From Clostridiales bacterium PH28_bin88 (GTDB lineage: Bacteria > Bacillota > PH28-bin88), in contig LAKY01000027.1 in NCBI GenBank assembly GCA_000987045.1, forward strand, positions 1-64,000: a stretch of 64,000 nucleotides of DNA, given 5' to 3'. The notes below the pieces were generated by a model. That model was not told the DNA's origin and did not search any database. It saw nothing but the letters and a program-made list of their open reading frames with translations. How positions within the stretch are numbered: the first letter of the stretch is position 1; the number at the start of each line of letters is the position of its first letter. Position numbers and translations under genes: made by a program. Positions 9,811 through 18,899 of the stretch are shown piece by piece.

Positions 9811-10677
9811 TTAAGATCTGTTCTCGTCCATCCCTCGCCATATACCACACTCCCCTATCACCAAACTAGAATCCTGGTCCACGACGCTCCCTGGAGTGAA
9901 GCAAACACCACCAAACTCCACGTGCTGGCCGGCGTGGCGATGGCGCCGGTTATGCGACCGCCACTCGCGGCCAACCAGCGGTTCCACTTCGCCTTTGGCC
10001 GGCAGGTTCCTCGCCAGGGTGTGGGCCAGCAGGTGCCCTGAGGCTGGTAAATGGATACCCGGCTGTCCAGCCCCATCTTCAAACACCGCTTTTCCATCAA
10101 ACAACTGCTTGCCTTCGGTTTTATGGATTCTAATCAATCTGACGTCGCCCCAACCGTACCCGCGCTCACCGCCAATCTGAAACCTTTTGAACGCATCCTG
10201 CCAGGCCAACGTGCTGCCGTCACGCTCGAAAACGTAACCAACCAGAAAAACAGGGTCGCCTGTATCCAGGGTATAGGGAGATATAAACTCCACTTCGCGG
10301 AGCATCCCTGTTGCTGCCGACCGGTGAAAGGAAGAAAGGGCTGTCCCCTGGTAACTGCAGAGAAAGCGGCGGCGAAAGGAGTTTTCATTCTGCCAGGGCC
10401 AGGCGATTTGATAATCTTCTTTTGCATGCGTGGCCGGGTAAAAGTAGGTAAAGGCCAAGGAATGGTGAACCTGCTCACCAACGCGCTGGTAGTCAAGGGA
10501 ATCGGTGGCCGGACCACGGCCGCTCGCCGCATCCCTCGTCAGGCGCATGGTCAGTGCGCCCCACAGCACGCGGCCCGTGACGTAGGGACGCGTGCGTTGC
10601 AAATTGCCCACCTTTCCCCACCCGATGTGCAAGGGCGAACCCAGATGAAAGATGACCCGGTAAACACGCCACATCAT
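9811..10677 (-). CDS. Cas5-group RAMP protein (Cmr3/Csx10-like) of type III CRISPR
   Basis: A RAMP-fold protein of about 288 residues. The N-terminus reads YRVIFHLGSPLHIG, a typical first RAMP strand. A glycine-rich loop, IGGERGYGWGDV, sits in the second half. By elimination it is the Cas5-type subunit that would cap the crRNA 5' handle, because the operon has no other Cmr3 candidate; this is inference. The start is one of two adjacent ATGs (10677 or 10674) behind GAGGGGG. It lies 11 bases after the Cmr5 stop and is the last gene of the operon. Sequence alone does not separate Cmr3 from Csx10. Confidence 0.7.
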   Translation of the reverse strand: MMWRVYRVIFHLGSPLHIGWGKVGNLQRTRPYVTGRVLWGALTMRLTRDAASGRGPATDSLDYQRVGEQVHHSLAFTYFYPATHAKEDYQIAWPWQNENSFRRRFLCSYQGTALSSFHRSAATGMLREVEFISPYTLDTGDPVFLVGYVFERDGSTLAWQDAFKRFQIGGERGYGWGDVRLIRIHKTEGKQLFDGKAVFEDGAGQPGIHLPASGHLLAHTLARNLPAKGEVEPLVGREWRSHNRRHRHAGQHVEFGGVCFTPGSVVDQDSSLVIGECGIWRGMDENRS

Positions 10678-10688
10678 AAATTGCCCCC

Positions 10689-11144
10689 TCAACCGCGCGC
10701 TTTGGCCCCGTAGCGGGCATAAATCAGCATCTGTTCCATCGTCTCTTTAGCCAGCAGCAGTCGCTCCAGGTTGGCCGTCACCTTTTCGGCGACATGCTTC
10801 AAGACAGCCTCGGCGCTTGTATCCACTTTGCCATTTTTATCTGTCGGTTTGCCCCAGCCAAAACCCAGGCTATCCAGCAAATTGAGCATTTCTTCAACGA
10901 CCACGTCGCCGTTTTCCTTTTCCTTGGCCTTCAGATAGAGAAGGCAGGCGTAGAGGCCGTTTTCCTGGAGAACGCCGAGCGCTTTGGTCACAGTGTTATC
11001 TGCACTACTGGCGGCCTTCTTTATTTCCTTGTTGTCTGTCCTTTTCTTACCTTCCTTGTCCTCATCAACCAAACGGCAAATGATTTTCTGTGCGTGCCGG
11101 GCAGCCAGCCGATCCAGGTTAGGTTGTGCCATGCTGTTGCTCAT
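10689..11144 (-). CDS. cmr5: Cmr5-like small subunit (Cas11) of type III CRISPR
   Basis: A small, lysine- and glutamate-rich, mainly helical protein of about 151 residues. The central KALGVLQENGLYACLLYL stretch resembles Cmr5. It would line the filament of the effector complex beside the Cmr4 backbone. I chose the ATG at 11144 (MSNSMAQPN) because AAGGAGGTG lies seven bases ahead. It overlaps the Cmr4 gene by 26 bases, showing translational coupling. The C-terminal half contains a short low-complexity lysine and glutamate region. Confidence 0.75.
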   Translation of the reverse strand: MSNSMAQPNLDRLAARHAQKIICRLVDEDKEGKKRTDNKEIKKAASSADNTVTKALGVLQENGLYACLLYLKAKEKENGDVVVEEMLNLLDSLGFGWGKPTDKNGKVDTSAEAVLKHVAEKVTANLERLLLAKETMEQMLIYARYGAKARG

Positions 11145-12129
11145 TTTCCCGCACCTCCTTGCCATACGCCTGAACCTGGGGTTCGCCGACGACAGTCATG
11201 CGGCCGAAACCGCGAGTACCCATGCCGCCCACACCCAACCACTCGATCATGCGCAGGCCGGCAGCCAGTACATCCAGCGGCCCTTCCCACTGTTCAGGCA
11301 GCGAATTCCCCTTGGCAGACTTATCTTTGGGAAATAACTGTATATTCTTCCCGTCGCGGTAATCGTCCAGCACCGCTTCAGCTGCCAGGAAGGTAGCGCG
11401 GGGCAACGCTTCATAGGTGAAAAGGGCGTTTTCTTTGGCCGCGCCCCGTTCCGGATCTATGGCCACCGATGTCCGCACCTCCAGGTTGCTGTTCACCACC
11501 TGGCTGAAGAGGGCCGGCTGCACCAGGACGATGCGGTCTTTTACCTCCTTCCAGCGTCCTTCATTCCACTCGCTTGGAGCGGTGACCGCTACTTTTCCAG
11601 CGCTTTCAACCATCAGCCAGCCTAGATTGAGGGCGTCACTCCGCTCCCAGCTCAACAGAGCAGCGCCTGTATCCCAGTTTTGTAGCACTCCCTCCACGGA
11701 AAAGCCAGCTTCCCGTAGTCTTTCTACCGTACTGACCCACACTGACCCAACCATGGAATACACTGGAAACAGCAGCACCTGCGCATCAAAGACGCTGACC
11801 ACGCCGGAAAACGACGCCGTCTTGTCTTCCTGACCAGTTTCCCGTTTGACGTAGCCAAAAGTATAGCAGATCGGGCAACAGTCTTGGCCACAATGTCCCC
11901 CACGACCTTCCTTGAATTGCCCCTGTCCCGCACAGGCAGGGCTTTCATATAGCATAGCGGCGTAGGAGCGCGCCGCGCCGTGCAGGCTGGTGCCGGGAAT
12001 CTTGGGCACGCGGGTGCCGGGCTCACGGACAATGCTCGAGTCTACACGCCCCAGGCGGTAGCCACCGGTGCCAATATGCACCGGATCGGTAGTCATGAAC
12101 AGATAATGCCGCCTCTCCCAGGTTGCCAT
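11119..12129 (-). CDS. cmr4: Cmr4-like RAMP backbone protein (Cas7) of type III CRISPR
   Basis: A 336-residue RAMP protein. The N-terminal loop HIGTGGYRLGRVDSSIVRE contains D30 at the position of the Cmr4/Csm3 catalytic aspartate that cuts target RNA every six bases. A cysteine-rich insertion around residues 65-95 (HCGQDCCPIC) likely binds zinc. A glycine-rich loop (GVGGMGTRGFGRM) lies near the C-terminus. Strong ribosome site AAAGGAGG precedes the ATG. RNA-cleaving ability looks intact. It sits 15 bases after the Cas10-like gene. Confidence 0.82.
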   Translation of the reverse strand: MATWERRHYLFMTTDPVHIGTGGYRLGRVDSSIVREPGTRVPKIPGTSLHGAARSYAAMLYESPACAGQGQFKEGRGGHCGQDCCPICYTFGYVKRETGQEDKTASFSGVVSVFDAQVLLFPVYSMVGSVWVSTVERLREAGFSVEGVLQNWDTGAALLSWERSDALNLGWLMVESAGKVAVTAPSEWNEGRWKEVKDRIVLVQPALFSQVVNSNLEVRTSVAIDPERGAAKENALFTYEALPRATFLAAEAVLDDYRDGKNIQLFPKDKSAKGNSLPEQWEGPLDVLAAGLRMIEWLGVGGMGTRGFGRMTVVGEPQVQAYGKEVRENEQQHGTT

Positions 12130-12144
12130 CGTTATTTACCTCCT

Positions 12145-15030
12145 TTACTCCTTCAGGATCTCCATATACAACTCGGCCAGGTCGGCCAGTTCGCCACTAA
12201 CGCCGGCCTGCATGAGTTTTTCCTGCCATTCTGGCTGGATGGTGGCCCATGGCTGACCTTTCGGCCAGGTCGCGCCGGCCAGGGTATCGGCCACAAACTG
12301 CCGGAATACCGCGTCGCTCCTGGACTGGTCATTGCCATCTTGTCCATACCACCTTTCGCGGGTGGCCTCGATAGTACTGATAACCTGGTGGCGCTGGGAC
12401 ACGGCCAGTCGTCTCAGCAGATCCCAAAGCGTGTCCAGGCGGTCCAGATCCTCCAGGTAGAAGGGGCGGGTGCGGCGCGGACGGCGACCGTCCGGGCCAT
12501 AATAAATCTCGAAGCGGCGGCCGGTGGTGTCCAGGAACTCAAAATCAAAACGGCTGGGCCGGACCCAGACTTTCCAACCTCTATCCCGTGGTATTTTGGA
12601 ATCTCTGACCCGCAGATCTTTTACATGTGTTGCCTTTCTTCTTTCCCAACTGTCGCCTTCGTACATTCTTGGATACCATTGGTCCTCTGTTTTGCAGTCG
12701 CCGGCCAGTACCGGAATGCGCCAGGTAATACCATGATCAAAGATCAGTTCGCGTTCGCCGGGACTGGGTGAGTTTTTAGCCCGAAGTCGCCAATCCTCCC
12801 ATGCATCCCCACCGCCCATGTTCAGCATGGCTCGCCCGGCTTCCAGCACAGCGCGGAGCGGCGTATGGCGGTGACAGAAAACCAGTCCCAGGTAGAGAGG
12901 CAACCGGTCGCGCACCCGGCCCATCTGTTTTTCGTACTCGCGTTTTACGGCGCGGGCCAGCGTAACGGCTTTGGCAGCAGGCACCAAGGTCATATACACG
13001 CCCGGCTCGGCCAGCAGGGGGATTACCGGGAGGTAGCCGTCAATTGTCTTCACGTTCTCAACCTGAACTCTTGCCAATGCCTTACCCGGTCGCATAAATT
13101 CGGAAGGTTCCAAAACATCGAAGGTGCACCCCTGAAGCCTGTCAGCCAGTTCTTCCTGGGACACATGCCAGCGCCGGGCGAGGTAGGCCAAGTTTTCGAC
13201 GGTTAGGAAACGGCCATTTGGCTTGTCCCAGAGAACGCCTAGAGCAAGGCCATCCACTTCCAGTTCGTAGGCGTGAAAGTCGCCCAACTCCGATAAATTG
13301 TCAGAGGCGGGGTACAGGGCCAGGCGGAACGGTCGCTGCCCGACAGTATCCGGCGTAAGGTTATCGCTAACCTGCCGCCAGAATGATCGGCCCGTTTCGG
13401 CGATGCGGTACAGCCGGGCAGGCGAGGGGCTCTTGAGGGTGTCAGCAGTTACTTGGATGGTGGACAGCAGCAAGCCATCCAGCCACCCTTCCAAACCCAG
13501 CTTGCCGATGAATAAAGCCACCCGACCGTTGTCGTCAGCTACCTCATCGGTCCAGATGGTGCCCTGCAAACCGTTCTTTGCCCAATCCTCAGCGCGGCGG
13601 CCGCGCCGGTCCAGACAGATGCGGCAGACGCTGCGCCGTTCGGCCTTGGCCTGCGTAGCCCAGGTTGCCAGTTCCCGTTCCACCTCGGGACATGACCCCT
13701 GGCGGGGATAGCCTACAGGATGGATACCACAGGCATTGCATTTTTCGGCGTTTTCCGGCCGTGCCTTGCCCCACTCCGTTTCAAACAGGTAGATGTTGTT
13801 GCCGGCACACACCGCGGCTTCTTGCAAGGCCTGCACTCGTGGCTCGGCCACCAGCTTGCGTACTGCCTTTGGGTCGTGAGATGATGACCTATCGTCTAGC
13901 TCTCCCGCCGTTACCGGCTCGCCCAGATGAACCTGCGGCCGCAAATCGGGTGGAAACTGGGCCTGGATCTCCTGGCGCAGCGCAGCCATCTCTTCGCCGC
14001 TGTATTGGAGGTCGGGGAAAAGATAATACGCGCCTGTTTCATCGTGATAGAAGCAGTTCCCCAGGGAATTAGTTTCCTCCAGGAGTGTCTGTACTTTCTT
14101 AAAAGCCTCATCAAGCACCTGACGCACGCCCAGCAGATCGCCGATCTTGTCGCAGCGCGTGTAGCGCTCCAGTCTGTTCAGATTGATGCGCAGGGTACGG
14201 TAGGGAAGGCCGTCAAGGCCCGCCGGCCAGCCGTGCTTGTAAATCCAGGCCGCGGCTGCTTTGGCCAGGGTGCCCGCCGTGTAGCCCCAGTCCCACAACG
14301 AGACCTCGTTGTGCGGCCGCCGGTTATCGGCCAGACCACAGCTCATCTGTTCTTTCATCGCTTCCAGCCATTTGCGCCGCTGGTCGGAAGTGATTTGTTC
14401 CATGTCGCCCATGGGTAAGTTGTTGAGCGCAATTGTCAGCTCCTGGTCAGCCCCCGTTCCAATTCGTTCCTCCAGGCCAAAGGGAGTAGCACGAAAGACG
14501 TCGCTGTAAGGCTGCTTGTGATGTTTGGGTTCACCTTCTTTATCAATATGAGCCGGGCCGTGTAGATAGCCAACCAGTAAACCCGGGTGCATCTCTTTGC
14601 CGAGAACTTTTAACCACTCTGATTTTGAAATTGCCGACGGGCTTCTCGCCAGGCTTGGCCTGGCGACCAGGGGCATCAACTCGGCAAAACTGTATGCCTT
14701 GCCGGTCCAATCGTCGAATTGAATTGTCATCAGGAGGGCGGTCAGGTCTGAGCGCCCTTGAAAAGCGGCCGGCTTGCTTCCCGCGTCATTCAACCACTCG
14801 CTGACCAGTCCGCTGGCCCTATCCCCTGGTATTGCTGTGTGGTTCTTGTAAATATCGATCTGGCGCGGGTCGGCCAGCAGATTATGTATATATTCCACTT
14901 TTGGATTTTGCTCCTGACTTTCCAGAAACTGATCGCTCAGTTTACCCAAGTCATGGATTAGCCCCAGCGCTTCCAAAAGCAATATGGTGCGCCGCTGTTC
15001 GCCGCTTGGACGCCAGAAAGAACCGCTCAT
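12145..15030 (-). CDS. Cas10/Cmr2-type large subunit, Csx11-like, with degenerate cyclase site
   Basis: The large subunit (961 residues) of the type III complex. An N-terminal HD motif (ALGLIHDLGK, H26-D27) suggests a DNase domain. A zinc ribbon is formed by CNAC (431-434) and CRIC (469-472). A polymerase-like palm begins near VALFIGKLGLEGW (504-516). Where Cas10 proteins carry GGDD, the aligned stretch reads LLAEPGVYMTLVP (672-684), so cyclic oligoadenylate synthesis is probably lost. This resembles the Csx11 and III-C-like large subunits described in CRISPR classifications; the subtype is inference. The start ATG has GGAGGTG and overlaps the Cmr6-like stop as ATGA. Confidence 0.8.
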   Translation of the reverse strand: MSGSFWRPSGEQRRTILLLEALGLIHDLGKLSDQFLESQEQNPKVEYIHNLLADPRQIDIYKNHTAIPGDRASGLVSEWLNDAGSKPAAFQGRSDLTALLMTIQFDDWTGKAYSFAELMPLVARPSLARSPSAISKSEWLKVLGKEMHPGLLVGYLHGPAHIDKEGEPKHHKQPYSDVFRATPFGLEERIGTGADQELTIALNNLPMGDMEQITSDQRRKWLEAMKEQMSCGLADNRRPHNEVSLWDWGYTAGTLAKAAAAWIYKHGWPAGLDGLPYRTLRINLNRLERYTRCDKIGDLLGVRQVLDEAFKKVQTLLEETNSLGNCFYHDETGAYYLFPDLQYSGEEMAALRQEIQAQFPPDLRPQVHLGEPVTAGELDDRSSSHDPKAVRKLVAEPRVQALQEAAVCAGNNIYLFETEWGKARPENAEKCNACGIHPVGYPRQGSCPEVERELATWATQAKAERRSVCRICLDRRGRRAEDWAKNGLQGTIWTDEVADDNGRVALFIGKLGLEGWLDGLLLSTIQVTADTLKSPSPARLYRIAETGRSFWRQVSDNLTPDTVGQRPFRLALYPASDNLSELGDFHAYELEVDGLALGVLWDKPNGRFLTVENLAYLARRWHVSQEELADRLQGCTFDVLEPSEFMRPGKALARVQVENVKTIDGYLPVIPLLAEPGVYMTLVPAAKAVTLARAVKREYEKQMGRVRDRLPLYLGLVFCHRHTPLRAVLEAGRAMLNMGGGDAWEDWRLRAKNSPSPGERELIFDHGITWRIPVLAGDCKTEDQWYPRMYEGDSWERRKATHVKDLRVRDSKIPRDRGWKVWVRPSRFDFEFLDTTGRRFEIYYGPDGRRPRRTRPFYLEDLDRLDTLWDLLRRLAVSQRHQVISTIEATRERWYGQDGNDQSRSDAVFRQFVADTLAGATWPKGQPWATIQPEWQEKLMQAGVSGELADLAELYMEILKE

Positions 15031-16364
15031 GCTGCACCTCCGTTCCGCAATTGGGTGGCAACGCGCTGTGCCAGTTCACGCAGTTCGCTCAGGGTAGCGA
15101 ATTCCCGTTTTGACACCGGTGGCGTTTCGGTTAGGGGTAGCGCTGCTTCAGGTTCCGGCTCTTGAGGCCCTGTTCGCAGCAGTTGCTGTCCCTCCCGTTC
15201 CCACCAGCGCTGCGCTTTATCGTAAAGCTGTTTGTCTTTCTTGGTGTATTCCTGCTTCCGGTCCTCGATTAAGGCCCGGTATTCCGCTTCAGATTTGAGG
15301 CTTCCGTCGGGCCGGCGCAAGTCAGCGTGCAGCCGTGTTGCCGATTCCAGATAGCGGGGCAAGTCTTGAGCCGGTTGCGGATGTTCTGAAACAGCATCAG
15401 GCAGAACCACTGTTTCAGGCAGTGCTGCCCGCAGGCGTAATACGCCCTGGCCGGCCAGCTGGTCCTTGGCCGTGCCGAACCCGCTGCTGGTTTTGGCCCC
15501 GAAGCCGTAGGTGGTAAGCATGGCCTGAACGCCTTCGGCAAGTACCTCCAGGTCCTGGGCGACTTCGACGCGCCGTTCTTGCTCGCTTTGATCCACCGGC
15601 CCAAAGGGCACATAGAGGAGCAAGAGCTTACCGATGGTTCCCCGAGGCACGCACTCCATTAAAATCCCTCGCTCACCCACGCCGGTTTCACGGCTGTGCG
15701 GGTTGATGACCTCCAGGCCAATCTGGTCGAAAAAGGTGGGGTAAAAGTACAAACGGCCGGCCTGTCCTTCCTCGCTGCCGCGCAGGTTACCCAGCAGGCG
15801 GATGGTCACCTCGTTATCCTTCTTGTAATCCAACTGCCAAAGGGCTGCCCGCAGGACGCCTTTCCAGCTTGTGGCCGCGACCATGGGCACCTCCTTGAAA
15901 ATCTTCTCCTTGCGCAGCGGGTTGTCGAACAGATAAAAGTCGCACTCATCTCTGCTGATGTAGGGTTTTTCTAATTGGAAGGGAATTTGAAGGATAAAAC
16001 TGAGCGGAGGCATATAAGCGAAGGCCCGGTCCTGGACATCTGGAACAAATCTAAAAGCGTTTGGAATAGCTCGGATACTGTGACCTAATCCCTCCTGCCA
16101 GGCATTACGGATTGAATTGGCAGCTTCAGAAGCGCGTCTTGACAAATCCTTGCCACCTGCTTCCTCCTTCCTAGCCCAAAACCACAAATAGGCCAGGTGG
16201 GGCTCAACAGCTGCTGCGTTTCGCGCCCCTTGCGCCATCTTCCTTTCAGCTTGTTGGCGGACGTCTCTGTCTCTTGTGTTTCTGGCCTCCTCAATGGCCT
16301 GTTCGAGATCGTTCAAACCGCTGTTCAACTCTTCCCGCCGGAAGGCGTAATAATCACTCTGCAT
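15027..16364 (-). CDS. cmr6: Cmr6-like RAMP protein (Cas7 group) of type III CRISPR
   Basis: A 445-residue protein. After a long helical N-terminal part rich in R, E and Q (1-110), the RAMP core shows AGRLYFYPTFF followed by VINPHSRETG. This resembles the conserved Cmr6 pattern of a strand then a PHY-like box. A glycine-rich loop GFGAKTSSGFG follows near residue 300. A charged tail of about 120 residues is extra compared with ordinary Cmr6. Ribosome site GGAGGAGGGAG precedes the ATG. It overlaps Cmr1 by 11 bases and the Cas10-like gene by four, so all three are coupled. Confidence 0.72.
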   Translation of the reverse strand: MQSDYYAFRREELNSGLNDLEQAIEEARNTRDRDVRQQAERKMAQGARNAAAVEPHLAYLWFWARKEEAGGKDLSRRASEAANSIRNAWQEGLGHSIRAIPNAFRFVPDVQDRAFAYMPPLSFILQIPFQLEKPYISRDECDFYLFDNPLRKEKIFKEVPMVAATSWKGVLRAALWQLDYKKDNEVTIRLLGNLRGSEEGQAGRLYFYPTFFDQIGLEVINPHSRETGVGERGILMECVPRGTIGKLLLLYVPFGPVDQSEQERRVEVAQDLEVLAEGVQAMLTTYGFGAKTSSGFGTAKDQLAGQGVLRLRAALPETVVLPDAVSEHPQPAQDLPRYLESATRLHADLRRPDGSLKSEAEYRALIEDRKQEYTKKDKQLYDKAQRWWEREGQQLLRTGPQEPEPEAALPLTETPPVSKREFATLSELRELAQRVATQLRNGGAA

Positions 16365-17385
16365 TGTCTCCCTCCTCCAGCCTCAATAGACTGCGCAGAA
16401 GTGCCTGGGTACTACTGATGTTGGGTGCAACGGTATCTCTGGGAGAGTTCACCTCGCGCCAGACCTCCAGGGCGTAATTAGTGCTCAGGTGATGATAAAT
16501 GACATCTACAACTGAATTCCGGTTCCAGAAACCCTGATACACGCCGGCGTCTTCCGGGATCCAGCCCCACACGCGCATCAGACCATTATCATAGGGGCGT
16601 GATATTTTGACTTTGGCGGCCATTCGCCGGCCTTGAACAGTGCCCATGATGAAGTGGCGCAAAGGGCTGTTTTGCTGCCCTGAGAAAAGCTGGCGAAGGT
16701 CGTATTTGAGATCAAAAGTATCCCGAACCGTGGCGTTTTCTAGTCGAATGCGGGCCAAGAAAATGTTTTGCAGCGAAGGTATCGTCGTGTAAGTGCAAGT
16801 TCCAGCGCTGGAGATAAGCCCGTCATAGAGCGGCTTGGTGTCGAGACGACCGTTTGCCGGCTCAAAAACGCCAAACCCCATCTGCGCTCTTGCGCCTACG
16901 GTCCCCCAGTCGGCCACAAACTGGAGTAACCCGCCAATAATTACGGGTTGGAAATCTGGTGTCGTGCCTTGAATCTGAATGGTTAGGTTTCCAGACCGTG
17001 GTTTATCATTTAGGTTGTCAGGGAAATACCATGTTGGTGTGCGCGTCTGCCCTCCCGGGGTAGTGTACCGGCGCGTAGACACAACCCTTGGCTCGACTGA
17101 AGGGTCATGCGTGGTGTGATCGTGAACAACTAGGCGGAAGCGCCGCCGCCAACCGGTAGCACCAAAAATCTTACAGACATCGCAAAGCCCATTGTTCGGT
17201 TTTTCTGGATCATATAAGCACTTCTGTGTTGTCGGGTCACATACTTTGCCCCCCAACCCGCGCAGGATGGCTTCGTACCACCAGCGCAGACTGCCGATGA
17301 TGCCTGTTTCTTGAATACGGTCGACTCTGCCGCTTTTCACGCCGCCCGTCCAAAGAGGAGTAAGGGTTTTGATTTCCAGTTCCAT
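16354..17385 (-). CDS. cmr1: Cmr1-like RAMP protein of type III CRISPR
   Basis: First gene of the effector operon. The N-terminus MELEIKTLTPLWTGG and the following SLRWWYEAILRGLGG are hallmarks of Cmr1. A four-cysteine cluster around residues 50-75 (VCDPTTQKC and LCDVCKIFGATGW) likely binds zinc. Cmr1 caps the 3' end of the complex. I place the start at ATG 17385 because GGAGGG lies about eight bases ahead; upstream in-frame codons lack a ribosome site. The product would be 343 residues. No array or Cas6 lies upstream. Confidence 0.85.
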   Translation of the reverse strand: MELEIKTLTPLWTGGVKSGRVDRIQETGIIGSLRWWYEAILRGLGGKVCDPTTQKCLYDPEKPNNGLCDVCKIFGATGWRRRFRLVVHDHTTHDPSVEPRVVSTRRYTTPGGQTRTPTWYFPDNLNDKPRSGNLTIQIQGTTPDFQPVIIGGLLQFVADWGTVGARAQMGFGVFEPANGRLDTKPLYDGLISSAGTCTYTTIPSLQNIFLARIRLENATVRDTFDLKYDLRQLFSGQQNSPLRHFIMGTVQGRRMAAKVKISRPYDNGLMRVWGWIPEDAGVYQGFWNRNSVVDVIYHHLSTNYALEVWREVNSPRDTVAPNISSTQALLRSLLRLEEGDNAE

Positions 17386-17670
17386 ACGTACAACCCTCCA
17401 CTCGAAGATTAAACTGGATGACACATATTCAGGACACTTGGTCAACCATGAGTAGTCCCATTATTTCGCTGCGCGGTAGACCATAGGATCATACCCCATC
17501 ATAGGCCCGAGCAAAGAAAATCCGCGCTTCCAAAGTCTTATACAAAATTCGATTTCTCCACAACTTGTTTTAGATGGTTTTTCACCCAATTCCTACATAA
17601 TTTCTACTTTTTATTTCCATGTGCTCTCTGTTAAATCCTGCTAAGGAAAAAAGAAAACGCAATTAAAGAG

Positions 17671-17715
17671 AAAAGCCCCTCAGTGTTACCGACAGGAACC
17701 ATCGAAAGGGCTTTT
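17671..17715. terminator. Terminator-like hairpin
   Basis: AAAAGCCC pairs with GGGCTTTT around an internal loop; T runs on both strands make it possibly bidirectional. Stem is imperfect. Confidence 0.45.
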
Positions 17716-17797
17716 ACGTTATTGCTTGAACACGAGATTGACCTATAGTATAATCATCATGAATAGATATTCCGGTTCACTTTCCGGTTCGTTTTCC

Positions 17798-17839
17798 AAA
17801 AGAGGACTCAAGCACAACTGCTGCTTGAGTCCTCTTTTT
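17798..17839. terminator. Strong bidirectional terminator after galU
   Basis: A near-perfect stem AAAAGAGGACTCAAGCA against TGCTTGAGTCCTCTTTTT. It lies 130 bases past the galU stop and would end the galU transcript on the minus strand. The better T run is on the plus strand. Confidence 0.8.
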
Positions 17840-17967
17840 CCACATCCTCTGGCTATTGGTTGTAGACATTGTAATGGTAGGCAGCATGCTCGCTGCCCCG
17901 TTAGTGATTAAGGGCTAAGAGGAACTCCCCGGAGGTGTTTGCTCTCTTTTCGCGTGGTGATGTGCGC

Positions 17968-18885
17968 TTACCATTCTTCTGCGGGCGGCTGCTCGTTTTT
18001 ATTGTTAGAGGAAAAGGCTGCTTGCTCTTGCAAAAACGCGGTCAGTTGATCGTGCAAATCATCACACCGCAAGGCGAAGGATAAAATGGCTTTGATATAT
18101 CCCCATTTATCTCCGATATCATGACGATCTCCCTGCAGGATCCGCGCTTGCATCCCCTGCTGGCGGCAGAGAACCCTGAGAGCGTCCGTCAGTTGAATTT
18201 CATCGCCTCGTCCCGGTTTGGTCTCCCCCAGGATATCAAAGATTTCCGGATGAATGATGTATCGTCCCACAATGGACAGATTCGAGGGTGCTTTGTCAGG
18301 ATCGGGTTTTTCCACCAGATCCTCCAGTTCATAAATATGGTCGTCAATCCGCTTCCCGGCGATGATGCCGTATTTGGAGACTTCTTCTGGCAGAACGGGC
18401 TGCACCCCCACGACGGTTTTTCCGTGCGTCCGGAACTGTTCAATCATCTGCAGGAGCGCCGGTCTCGACGGGTTGTCGATAATATCGTCACCGAGGAGGA
18501 CCGCGAAGGGCTCGTTTCCCACAAAACAGCGGGCGCACAGGACCGCGTGGCCGAGCCCGTTCTGCTCTTTTTGGCGGATGAAGTGAATATCCGCCATTTT
18601 GGCGATTTTCAAAACTTCTTCGTATTCTTCCCACTTCCCCTGCTTTTTCAGGAAGTATTCCAGATCGATATTGTGATCAAAGTGATCTTCGATGGCCCGT
18701 TTGTTTCGCCCGGTGATGATCAGGATGTCCTCGATGCCCGAAGCAATCGCCTCTTCGACGATGTATTGAATCGACGGTTTGTTGATCAAGGGAAGCATTT
18801 CTTTCGGTTGGGCTTTGGTAGCAGGCAAAAACCGGGTGCCGAAGCCGGCTGCCGGGATGATTGCCTTGCGTATTCTGCTCACCAT
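17968..18885 (-). CDS. galU: UTP-glucose-1-phosphate uridylyltransferase
   Basis: This enzyme makes UDP-glucose from UTP and glucose-1-phosphate in the cytoplasm. The 305-residue protein has the nucleotide-binding start AAGFGTRFLPATKAQPKEM (12-30), the LGDD box around 130 and VEKP near 190, all typical of bacterial GalU. Strong ribosome site GGGGAGGAGG precedes the ATG. It starts 14 bases after the glucan synthase-like gene, so the two are one transcript. The pairing makes sense because the downstream glucan polymerase family uses UDP-glucose. Confidence 0.95.
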   Translation of the reverse strand: MVSRIRKAIIPAAGFGTRFLPATKAQPKEMLPLINKPSIQYIVEEAIASGIEDILIITGRNKRAIEDHFDHNIDLEYFLKKQGKWEEYEEVLKIAKMADIHFIRQKEQNGLGHAVLCARCFVGNEPFAVLLGDDIIDNPSRPALLQMIEQFRTHGKTVVGVQPVLPEEVSKYGIIAGKRIDDHIYELEDLVEKPDPDKAPSNLSIVGRYIIHPEIFDILGETKPGRGDEIQLTDALRVLCRQQGMQARILQGDRHDIGDKWGYIKAILSFALRCDDLHDQLTAFLQEQAAFSSNNKNEQPPAEEW

Positions 18886-18899
18886 GTAAACCTCCTCCC

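Larger units (their letters stand above)
17386..17967. other. Intergenic region between galU and the CRISPR operon
   Basis: No gene is supported in this 580-base stretch. It holds two hairpins with flanking A/T runs (17671-17715 and 17798-17839). The CRISPR operon promoter should lie near 17450-17600 in AT-rich sequence, but I cannot choose a box. No repeat-spacer pattern is present. Confidence 0.5.
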
